Positions 16,534 through 22,474 of a stretch of 22,474 nt of DNA are shown here, piece after piece; the stretch's first letter is position 1; each line of letters starts with the position of its first letter. The position numbers and the translations under genes are program-made. The stretch is taken from assembly GCA_964617665.1 (NCBI GenBank), contig CAZUAH010000206.1, positions 1-22,474 on the forward strand, given 5' to 3'. The notes beneath the pieces were generated by a model that was given only the letters and a program-made list of their open reading frames with translations, did not search any database and was not told where the DNA came from. This DNA is from JADHUC01 sp964617665. Lineage in GTDB: Bacteria > Planctomycetota > Planctomycetia > Pirellulales > Pirellulaceae.

Positions 16534-18453
16534 ATGCGAGCTGTGTTTTTTCTCGTTCTTATTGCCAACATTGGCACGATTTCCGCTCAGGACGTTCCAC
16601 AAACGGTCGAGCAGACGTGGGCTCACTTTGACCCTTGTTCGGAACCACTGGAAACGGAGGTCATTCGGGAGTCGATCGAAGATGGCATCGTTCTGCGGCA
16701 CATACGTTACGTGGTGGGGACGTTTGGTGGGAAGAAGACCAGAGTTGCTGCGTTCTACGCATTTCCAGAGGGAGGCAACCAGCTTCCCGGAATTGTCCAG
16801 CTCCACGGCGGCGGTCAACGAGCAAGGCCGGAGACTGCCCGGTTTTGGGCGTCGCATGGCTATGCAACGGTCGCAGTGAACTGGGGCGAACACGTGATCG
16901 GAGAGAAGGACGATCCGAACACGGATTGGGCCGGGATCCCGGCTGGCTTCCTTGAACCCAAACACCACAACGATGCAACACCCGGTGAAGGCACGATTCA
17001 CGAAGTTCCTCATCCCTGGAACAGTAGCTGGCTTTTGTACTCGGCGGCTGCGCGGCGAGCGATCACATTTCTCGAAGAACAACCCGAAGCCGACGGTTCG
17101 AACGTCGGACTGACAGGGCACAGCATGGGAGGCAGACTGACTGTGTTGACCGCAATCGACCCGCGCGTGAAGGCGGCGTCGCCATCCGTTGGCGGCAGTG
17201 GCTATCTCTATTCGGACATTGCTGGTGTGCCCGGTTCTGCGAGGCGCATGGGGGCCGATCTGGCGCTATACGACGCTACACTGGACTGCAAGAACTATTG
17301 GCCGTTGATCAAGTGTCCTGTGATGTTCCTCGGAGCGACGAACGATTTCAATTCACCCATGGAGAAGGTGCTGCAAGGGTTTCGTTCGCTTCCCCAGAAG
17401 AATGGAGCGTTGTCCTTCACGCCGCACATGAACCATCGCTTCACCGCAGGCAACTATGCCGCGCGAGTGCGCTGGTTCGAGACGCACCTGAGAGACACGT
17501 TCGACTTTCCAAAGACAGCCGCGGCTCAACTCGATTTGAAATCGGACGACGGAATTCCTCGCTTCACCGTGTGGCCTGATCTTTCAGGGCCTCACGGGCT
17601 CAAATCCATCGCGGTGTTCTACGGTTACGATCGCGATCCGCGAGCGCGGTTTTGGCGATCTGCAGAAGTGGTCCGCGATGGCGACTCGTTCACTGCCGCT
17701 TGCCCCGTGATGGATCTGGCCGAACCGCTCTTCGTCTTTGCCAACGTGACCTACGACACGGGCACGCCGCTCAATATGCCTCGCGGGTACGCCGACACTT
17801 CGTTGCTAACGGTCACAAGCCAGTGCCGGCACGCCTTCCCGCGCCAATTGGCCGAGGCGGGCGTGAAGTCCATCGGAAAGCGCCAACGTTTGATCGAAGA
17901 CTTCAGCCACGGTTGGCGGGGCTGGTCACTAGTCGGTGTCGGGCACACAGTGCACTGGAACTACGAAACGCACAAGGTTAACGATCCAGCTTTCGTCGGC
18001 CCGCACGGAGCTTCACTGGCATTTGAGATCGAGACAACGGCACCGGCCAACACGCTGGCCGTAATCATGGATGTCGACAGGTGGCGTGGATACACCGGAC
18101 GCAAGCCCCGGCGGTTCACCGCGCTGGTCGAGCTGCCCGAAGCAGGCTCACGTTCGGTGAAACTGCCAGTGGAGAAGTTCGTCACGCCCGAGGGAGAGAT
18201 ATTGGAGAACTACGATTTCGTCACCAGCCTGATTCTGACGCCGGGCCAGAAAGAACGGCCAGACGAAGTGATTGAGGTTTGGCAAGGCAAGGTTCCAACG
18301 TTCAAGAACATCCGTTGGGAGGGAGGCGAATTTGCCGCGCGACCAAGGCCGTATCTGAAGCAAGGAGTTTCCGAGATCGACGCCGATGCAGCGTTTCGCG
18401 AGCAATTCGAAAACGCTGTGGAAGAGTCCGTTCGACGCGAGAGATTGCCGTAG
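16534..18453 (+). CDS. Exported alpha/beta hydrolase (acetyl-xylan-esterase/dienelactone-hydrolase-like) with C-terminal beta domain
   Basis: The product has 639 residues from the ATG at 16534, chosen because AAGGAAG precedes it and it opens into a signal peptide (MRAVFFLVLIANIGTISAQ). An in-frame ATG at 16498 would add 12 charged residues. The hydrolase core shows the oxyanion region LPGIVQLHGGGQ (about 84-95), the nucleophile elbow GLTGHSMGGR with Ser197, a probable acid Asp271 in LGATNDFNSP, and a probable His in FTPHMNHRF (His298 or His301). This is the order expected for an esterase acting on acylated sugars. After about residue 330, beta-rich segments follow, and EDFSHGWRGWSLVG (about 469-482) begins what looks like a carbohydrate-binding jelly roll. 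It follows the DUF4838-like gene by 91 bases and is probably co-transcribed with it. The ester bond cleaved is unknown. Confidence 0.82.
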   Translation: MRAVFFLVLIANIGTISAQDVPQTVEQTWAHFDPCSEPLETEVIRESIEDGIVLRHIRYVVGTFGGKKTRVAAFYAFPEGGNQLPGIVQLHGGGQRARPETARFWASHGYATVAVNWGEHVIGEKDDPNTDWAGIPAGFLEPKHHNDATPGEGTIHEVPHPWNSSWLLYSAAARRAITFLEEQPEADGSNVGLTGHSMGGRLTVLTAIDPRVKAASPSVGGSGYLYSDIAGVPGSARRMGADLALYDATLDCKNYWPLIKCPVMFLGATNDFNSPMEKVLQGFRSLPQKNGALSFTPHMNHRFTAGNYAARVRWFETHLRDTFDFPKTAAAQLDLKSDDGIPRFTVWPDLSGPHGLKSIAVFYGYDRDPRARFWRSAEVVRDGDSFTAACPVMDLAEPLFVFANVTYDTGTPLNMPRGYADTSLLTVTSQCRHAFPRQLAEAGVKSIGKRQRLIEDFSHGWRGWSLVGVGHTVHWNYETHKVNDPAFVGPHGASLAFEIETTAPANTLAVIMDVDRWRGYTGRKPRRFTALVELPEAGSRSVKLPVEKFVTPEGEILENYDFVTSLILTPGQKERPDEVIEVWQGKVPTFKNIRWEGGEFAARPRPYLKQGVSEIDADAAFREQFENAVEESVRRERLP

Positions 18454-18675
18454 CGGCGATTGACAGGTCGATCTCGTTGCGGTGCCGTACGCTCCAGATT
18501 TGCTCTTGCCCGTCGGCTACTCTTGAGCAGAGCGAAAGAACGCATCCAGCTCGCGGTACTGCGTCCAGACTCGCTGATTCAGCGAGCTCAATTCACCCAA
18601 CTCGCCCTTGGACCGGACGCGCCGGGCGTAGACATGGAACAGTTTCTCAATCGGTGCCTTGTCCAAGGCGGATTT

Positions 18676-18704
18676 TTGAAAGTCAGTGCATGGGGCGATA
18701 CAAT
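18676..18704 (+). promoter_or_regulatory. Strong sigma70-like promoter for the isomerase-like gene
   Basis: TTGAAA at 18676-18681 and TACAAT at 18699-18704 are separated by 17 bases. Each hexamer is one mismatch from consensus and the spacing is optimal. Transcription would start near 18711, giving a leader of about 120 bases before the ATG at 18832. This suggests the isomerase-like gene and those after it can be expressed apart from the two genes upstream. Confidence 0.6.
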
Positions 18705-18718
18705 ATTCGGCATGCACT
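18685..18718. promoter_or_regulatory. Inverted repeat straddling the -10 box (candidate operator)
   Basis: agtgcatg at 18685-18692 and catgcact at 18711-18718 are perfect 8-bp reverse complements separated by 18 bases. The spacer contains the TACAAT box, and the right arm sits on the expected start site. A dimeric repressor bound to both arms would block polymerase. The arms could also be a chance pair. Confidence 0.4.
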
Positions 18719-18831
18719 CACCTGATTGCAGTCGACGCGCACAATCACAAATATCGGAGAATGGGACAGGGATCTGGGAACGTCGATTCACGATCCGCGA
18801 ATATGAGGCTCTAACCAAAGGGGAAGACCAG

Positions 18832-20286
18832 ATGTCCGATCGTCATACATGCAGACACGCAAGTTGTTCTGAGGTCGGGAGCCGGCGGCGTTTCTTGACC
18901 ACTGCCGGGGCGGCGGCTGTGGCTGCCCAACTGGATGTGTTCGAGTTTGCCTCATCGCTGTTCGGTGCGGAGCCCGAACCGCGCGAAAAACCGCTTTTCT
19001 GTGTCGCGTTCGCGCTCAGAAAGGAAGGAGGGAAGTGGTGGCCAGCCGGCACGAAGGAGCAGCTTGTGCAAATTCGTGCGCAGTATGAAAAGGTTCTCAC
19101 GGACGCTGCGAAGAGGCTCAACGTACGACTGGACATCATGCCGGAAATGTTGACGGACGAATCGACCTACCTGGAACACGTCAAGAGTGTCTCGCCCGAT
19201 GGCCAGATCCTCATGGCGCTGGACCTCAGAGAGTGGGGACCGATTCTGAAAGTTGCTGAAAACCGAGGCGACATCCCCACCATCGTTTATGCCAATGTTT
19301 CAAGCTTCACTCGCGGGTTGGACGGCGTGCCCAAGGGGCCCGGCATCTATCTTGGCTCGACGCATGACGTGAACTGGCTGAAGTACGCTGTCAGGATGCT
19401 AAACACGGCGTGGCGTGCCAAGCGCTTGCGCATCATCGATTGCCCGGGCGAGGGCTACGACGAGGCGTTCAAACAGGTGACCGAAAGCGACGAACTGCGT
19501 GCCGTGGCGGATTTCTACATGAAGGCCGCCAAGAAGATCGTCGAGCCGGCCCCGTCGCAGATTCTCCACGCGGTGAAGCACTACATGGTGCTTCGGCGAT
19601 TGATCCGCGACGGAGGCTACGACGGCTGCTCGGTTCGAGGCGGACTGTGCATCGGGGCCGACGGCCCCACATCGAACCCGGCATGCGTGGCTCTGTCGAA
19701 GCTATTGGATGAAGGGTTCGTGGCGGCGTGCGAGGGCGATGCGGCGGCCGCCATGTGTCAATTCCTGACACTATCCTTGTTCGATATGCCCGGCTTGATG
19801 GGCAATCCTTCGGCAGACACGGTGAACGACTGGATGGTTGTATCGCACTGTACGAGCGCGTTGAAGCTGGAAGGAATCTACAAGGACTACCAGGCTCCAT
19901 TCACGCTGCGGGATTTCCACAACACAGGCGGTGGAGTCTGCCCGATGGTAGCCTGGCCGATTGGCAGGCGAGCGACAATCATGGATCTGACTGGAGATGT
20001 GCTCACACTGGGCGCGGGGCGTGTGGTGGCGAACACGGACGACTTCGCGCAACCGCCTTGCGGCGGATGCCGCACGACCGTGGCGTTCGACCTGGACGAT
20101 GTACGTAACGTGCTGAAGACGGGCAGCGGGCATCACCAGTGGTGTGTACTGGCCGAAGTCATGCGCCCGCTGTTAGCCTACTGTCAGTTAGCCGGTACAG
20201 AAGTAGCAGACTTGACTGGCCAGCCCATCGCTTTGTCGCCAGTAATGCAGGAACGAGACTGGACCGACACGACATACCTGGCGTAA
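18832..20286 (+). CDS. Tat-exported fucose/arabinose-isomerase-fold protein
   Basis: The product has 484 residues from the ATG at 18832, preceded by an AAGGGGAAG site. A twin-arginine signal is evident: SRRRFLTTAG (about residues 17-26) followed by an Ala-rich core. The body resembles the L-fucose/L-arabinose isomerase superfamily: an N-terminal sugar-isomerase-like alpha/beta part (ILMALDLREWGPIL, IPTIVYANVSS) and a C-terminal active-site part with AACEGDAAAAMCQFLTLSLF (candidate metal ligand Glu301), NPSADTVNDWMVVSHCTSAL (Asp329, His339) and TGSGHHQWC (near His434/His435). Isomerases of this fold normally work in the cytoplasm on free sugars, so export is unusual. It may be periplasmic, or may have become a sugar-binding protein. 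Its own promoter and the 378-base gap set it apart from the preceding esterase gene. Confidence 0.72.
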   Translation: MSDRHTCRHASCSEVGSRRRFLTTAGAAAVAAQLDVFEFASSLFGAEPEPREKPLFCVAFALRKEGGKWWPAGTKEQLVQIRAQYEKVLTDAAKRLNVRLDIMPEMLTDESTYLEHVKSVSPDGQILMALDLREWGPILKVAENRGDIPTIVYANVSSFTRGLDGVPKGPGIYLGSTHDVNWLKYAVRMLNTAWRAKRLRIIDCPGEGYDEAFKQVTESDELRAVADFYMKAAKKIVEPAPSQILHAVKHYMVLRRLIRDGGYDGCSVRGGLCIGADGPTSNPACVALSKLLDEGFVAACEGDAAAAMCQFLTLSLFDMPGLMGNPSADTVNDWMVVSHCTSALKLEGIYKDYQAPFTLRDFHNTGGGVCPMVAWPIGRRATIMDLTGDVLTLGAGRVVANTDDFAQPPCGGCRTTVAFDLDDVRNVLKTGSGHHQWCVLAEVMRPLLAYCQLAGTEVADLTGQPIALSPVMQERDWTDTTYLA

Positions 20287-20320
20287 AGTGGTTGCGAGTA
20301 GTCGCCAATATCCAGTTTTG

Positions 20321-20347
20321 GTGCGTGTCGCACGGACGCGTTGCGTC
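20321..20347. terminator. Two adjacent small hairpins after the isomerase-like gene
   Basis: gtgcg-tgt-cgcac (20321-20333) and gacgc-gtt-gcgtc (20335-20347) lie 35 bases after the stop. They could act as a pause or processing site, but there is no T-tract, so termination is doubtful. Confidence 0.25.
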
Positions 20348-20439
20348 TCCGGCGCCGTGAAGCATAGGCCCAAACGGCGAAAAACCCGCTAGTGTTATCC
20401 CGAACGCGTTCTATGTCTCAGGCAGTTGCGGAGGGTCCC

Positions 20440-20889
20440 ATGAAACAGCGAGGCAGCGTCGAAATCGATCGTCCGATTGACGAGGTGTTCCACTACACGA
20501 ACGACAAAGTCGCCGAGTGGAGCCTGACGGTTGTTGAGGACGAGGTGATCGAAGAGAAACCGGATCGCGTCGGCACAACATTCCGTTGTCTCACCGAGGA
20601 TCACGGCAGACGAATGGAGTTTCAAGGCGTCGTGACGCGCCACGAGCCTCCCAACGCCTCGGCCATCCAGCTGACAGGACAGCAATTTGACGTCGAAGCG
20701 GAATACCTGTTCGAAGACCTCGGCGGCAGAACCCGCGTGACACAGCGCTCGACCGTCACGCCGAAGGGACTCCTCAAGGTCGTGTTCTTTCTGTTCGGCT
20801 GGATGATGAAGAAGTCTACCTGCAAGGCAGTGCAAAACGAACTCAATAACCTCAAACGCCTGATGGAAGAAGGGGCAGGATCGCACTGA
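20440..20889 (+). CDS. Small cytoplasmic SRPBCC (START/Bet v 1-like) protein
   Basis: The product has 149 residues from the ATG at 20440, chosen for GGAGGG at 20430-20435 and because the fold begins at once (SVEIDRPIDEVFHYTND). In-frame starts upstream at 20392 and 20413 would add an unstructured leader. The pattern is typical of SRPBCC: an opening strand plus helix, central strands (GTTFRCLTEDHGRRMEFQGV, TRVTQRSTVTPKG) and a long C-terminal helix (about 116-145) with a very hydrophobic start (LLKVVFFLFGWMMKK). Such proteins bind hydrophobic ligands or act as cyclases; no ligand can be named. It has no signal peptide and is the only product in the window likely to stay in the cytoplasm, so its link to the glycan genes is unclear. 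Confidence 0.75.
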   Translation: MKQRGSVEIDRPIDEVFHYTNDKVAEWSLTVVEDEVIEEKPDRVGTTFRCLTEDHGRRMEFQGVVTRHEPPNASAIQLTGQQFDVEAEYLFEDLGGRTRVTQRSTVTPKGLLKVVFFLFGWMMKKSTCKAVQNELNNLKRLMEEGAGSH

Positions 20890-21068
20890 CGAAAATGTGC
20901 TCGTACAGCATCATGTCCACCGAGCCGCCGGCTGCCCCAATACCTTGAGGCATTGTGTTTCGCCATCGGAGTTGATCCGGATGGAACGGCTGCACTTTTA
21001 TCACTCGTGCCGGCTCTGGGCTGGCCGGACACGCACCCGGGGAACATCCGTCTACAGGAGTATCCTTT

Positions 21069-21497
21069 ATGAAGCCTTGTTTCGCTCTCCTGTGCACCTT
21101 CGCCTGCGGCGCTTCCCAGGTTTGCCTTGCACTAGAGATCTCGTCGCCCGCTTCGAATGGCGACCGGCGAAAAAAACGCTATAACAGCGGCTTCTTCGTG
21201 CGCGGCCGCCAGATTCAGGTGGCACAGGGCGGCGCGGGCCGCTTGTTTGGTTCGGACAAGACCAAAGCCGTGCCCGATCTGCACAAGCCACCGGGAGAAT
21301 GGAACGAGTGGGAGGTGACTTGCGTCGGCACCAAACTATCCCTCAAGGCAAACGGCAAGCTGGCCTGGGACATCGACGATTTCAAGCGGGTGAGTCATCC
21401 GCTGGGCATCGAAGCGGAAGCATACCACATCGACTTCCGCAATTTCCGCATCAAGAAGATCCCCGCTGACGACGAGGAGTTCAAGGCGAAAGTATGA
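21069..21497 (+). CDS. Truncated DUF1080 (3-keto-disaccharide hydrolase-like) protein, possibly a decayed gene
   Basis: The 142-residue frame has AGGAG before the ATG and a signal peptide (MKPCFALLCTFACGASQVCL). Residues 39-130 match the second half of DUF1080-type domains: NSGFFVRGRQIQVAQGGAG, LFGSDKTKAVPDLHKPPGEW, EWEVTCVGTKLSLKANGKL and GIEAEAYHIDFRNFRIKKI. The first half of the domain, normally opening with an LFNGKDLTGW-like segment, is absent. Residues 22-36 (EISSPASNGDRRKK) do not fit the family. Another frame over 21131-21175 reads RDLVARFEWRPAKK, which does fit just before NSGFFVRG. So a deletion joined the signal peptide to the middle of the domain out of frame, and an A7 run at 21170-21176 brings the frame back. 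Family members act on 3-keto-sugars or bind glycans; this half-domain is probably not active. Confidence 0.7.
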   Translation: MKPCFALLCTFACGASQVCLALEISSPASNGDRRKKRYNSGFFVRGRQIQVAQGGAGRLFGSDKTKAVPDLHKPPGEWNEWEVTCVGTKLSLKANGKLAWDIDDFKRVSHPLGIEAEAYHIDFRNFRIKKIPADDEEFKAKV

Positions 21498-21503
21498 AGT
21501 GAC

Positions 21504-21531
21504 ACGGGATTCGTGATGCGGGATACGGGAT
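21504..21531. repeat. Heptamer array D (4 units), intergenic
   Basis: Four 7-base units run from 21504: acgggat, tcgtgat, gcgggat, then acgggat at 21525. The pattern xCGxGAT matches array C at 1986-2020 read on the opposite strand. It lies in the 82-base gap between the DUF1080 remnant and the TIM-barrel gene, where no coding constraint explains it. Confidence 0.65.
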
Positions 21532-21579
21532 AGCGGTATCATCATCGAGCACACAGACTCTAACCTGGAGTACGAAACG

Positions 21580-22474
21580 ATGCGACAATTGCACTTGGTA
21601 ATCGCGATTCTGACCCTGACTCTCGTAAGTGCGAGTAACGCCGAGAAGTTGACGCTGCCCAGAGGCGATCGGCCCGAGTGGCTCTCGAAGGAAGGCCTGG
21701 TAATGGCCGGGAGTTGGGAGTCGTTTCCGTTCCGCCCGCGGCGCGACGGGAGTCCCGGCTACACGCCGACGACCGAACAAACTGCTGCGTATCGACGGGA
21801 ACACAGCGACGAGATGATTCAACGCCTCAAGGCCCTGGGCGTCACCTTCGTTATGACGCACTGCTACAAAGGCGGTGGGCTGAAGATGGAGCGCGATAGC
21901 ATGGCCGACGCTGTCGACTTTGCAGATCGTTGTCACAAGGCGGGCCTCCACGTGGGTACCTACACCTACAGCGGCGCGTTTATTTGGGAAACACTGTTCA
22001 AAGAGGTCCCGTCGGCCGAAGATTGGGTCTTGCTTGACGAGAATGGGAAGCCATTACCCTACGGAAGCGCAACGTACCGCTACTACTGGAATCGCAACCA
22101 TCCGGATGCCATCGAGTTCTACAAGAAGCTCATACGCTTCGCGATCAAGGACATCGGTGTCGATCTGGTCCACTTGGACAATTACGCCCGCGGACCCGGC
22201 TACGGTGTTTGCTCCACAGAACGGTTTCGCAAGTATCTTGCGGAGACATTCACACCGAAACAACTGAAGTTGATGGGCTTGGAAGACGTGGACGAGGCGA
22301 CGCCTCCCAAGAAGGATCACCCGAACGCCTTTTTACAGCGTGCCTGGCAGGACTTCCGCTGTCGTTCGCTGACCGACTCCTACCACGAAATGAGCCGTTA
22401 TGCACGCAGCCTTCGAAAGGGGTGCAGTCTCTGTGGTGCGTTGATTATGCGTGTATTTTTTCATTGCAGCAGTT
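21580..22474 (+). CDS. Exported TIM-barrel glycosidase-like protein (alpha-galactosidase-like fold), cut by right window edge
   Basis: The frame is open from the ATG at 21580 to the right edge, 298 residues, with GGAG ten bases upstream and a signal peptide (MRQLHLVIAILTLTLVSASN). The body looks like an alternating beta/alpha barrel: EMIQRLKALGVTFVMTHCYK (79-98), FADRCHKAGLHVGTYTYSG (114-132), YRYYWNRNHPDAIEFYKKLI (167-186) and IGVDLVHLDNYARGPG (192-207). Asp200-Asn201 at a strand end is placed like the nucleophile of alpha-galactosidase-like clan-D enzymes. I cannot name the family more closely. The last 17 or so residues (after SRYARSLR, from about 22420) stop looking like this family and the DNA becomes AT-richer, so the gene may be interrupted or the sequence chimeric there. 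Confidence 0.65.
   Translation, partial: MRQLHLVIAILTLTLVSASNAEKLTLPRGDRPEWLSKEGLVMAGSWESFPFRPRRDGSPGYTPTTEQTAAYRREHSDEMIQRLKALGVTFVMTHCYKGGGLKMERDSMADAVDFADRCHKAGLHVGTYTYSGAFIWETLFKEVPSAEDWVLLDENGKPLPYGSATYRYYWNRNHPDAIEFYKKLIRFAIKDIGVDLVHLDNYARGPGYGVCSTERFRKYLAETFTPKQLKLMGLEDVDEATPPKKDHPNAFLQRAWQDFRCRSLTDSYHEMSRYARSLRKGCSLCGALIMRVFFHCSS

Larger units (their letters stand above)
18454..18831. other. 378-base gap with a possible decayed minus-strand coding remnant and a promoter
   Basis: No intact gene is convincing here. On the minus strand, 18517-18717 reads 66 codons whose second half looks protein-like (KLFHVYARRVRSKGELGELS, then RVWTQYRELDAFFR) before a stop. I do not recognise the family. 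It has no clear ribosome site, so it may be the tail of a lost gene. The plus strand is open in frame with the downstream gene, but that stretch does not read like protein. The right part holds the promoter and inverted repeat listed separately. Confidence 0.4.

Noticed and set aside
18460..18831. N-terminal extension of the isomerase-like gene from 18460
   Set aside because: The extra 124 residues do not read like protein, would bury the twin-arginine signal and run through the promoter. The ATG at 18832 has a ribosome site and places the Tat motif properly.

Overview
The window looks like chromosomal DNA from a planctomycete or a relative in the PVC group. The evidence is gene content. It has exported proteins of kinds I know mainly from Planctomycetota: a methyltransferase-like plus PQQ-propeller fusion, a PDZ/toroid/HEAT protein, a DUF1080-type domain, a formylglycine sulfatase, DUF4838-type glycosidase-like proteins and a Tat-exported sugar-isomerase-like protein. 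Base composition is moderately GC-rich. I see no rRNA, tRNA, CRISPR array, transposase, phage gene, transporter, SusC/SusD pair or dedicated regulator. Assignments rest on motifs and remembered family features, not on a search.

Layout: two convoys of genes diverge from a 159-base gap at 13578-13736. Leftward (minus strand, in transcription order) run a LamG + DUF4838-like protein (13577-11028), a GH50/agarase-like protein (10984-9827), a sulfatase (9743-8313), a PDZ/alpha-toroid/galactose-binding-like/HEAT protein (8260-4712), a sialate O-acetylesterase-like SGNH esterase overlapping it by 4 bases (4715-2508), and a methyltransferase-like + PQQ beta-propeller protein that runs off the left edge (2362-1). 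Rightward (plus strand) run a second DUF4838-like protein with a CBM9-like C-terminus (13737-16442), an alpha/beta hydrolase (16534-18453), a Tat-exported fucose-isomerase-like protein (18832-20286), a small SRPBCC protein (20440-20889), a truncated DUF1080 domain (21069-21497) and a TIM-barrel glycosidase-like protein that runs off the right edge (21580-22474).

Almost every product has a Sec or Tat signal. Together they read as an extracytoplasmic polysaccharide-processing locus: sulfate ester removal, O-deacetylation by one or two esterases, and several TIM-barrel glycosidase-like proteins. This suggests a sulfated and acetylated glycan as substrate, but the glycan cannot be named from sequence.

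Non-coding signals include a strong sigma70-like promoter (TTGAAA-17-TACAAT) with an 8-bp inverted repeat straddling its -10 box before the isomerase-like gene, a 24-bp near-perfect inverted repeat at 2438-2501, and four short arrays with a strict 7-base period. Three of these arrays lie inside one coding sequence. Signs of decay are a DUF1080 gene that lost its first half and shows a compensated frame change at an A7 run, a GH50-like protein lacking both expected catalytic glutamates, and a coding-like remnant in the 378-base gap before the isomerase-like gene.
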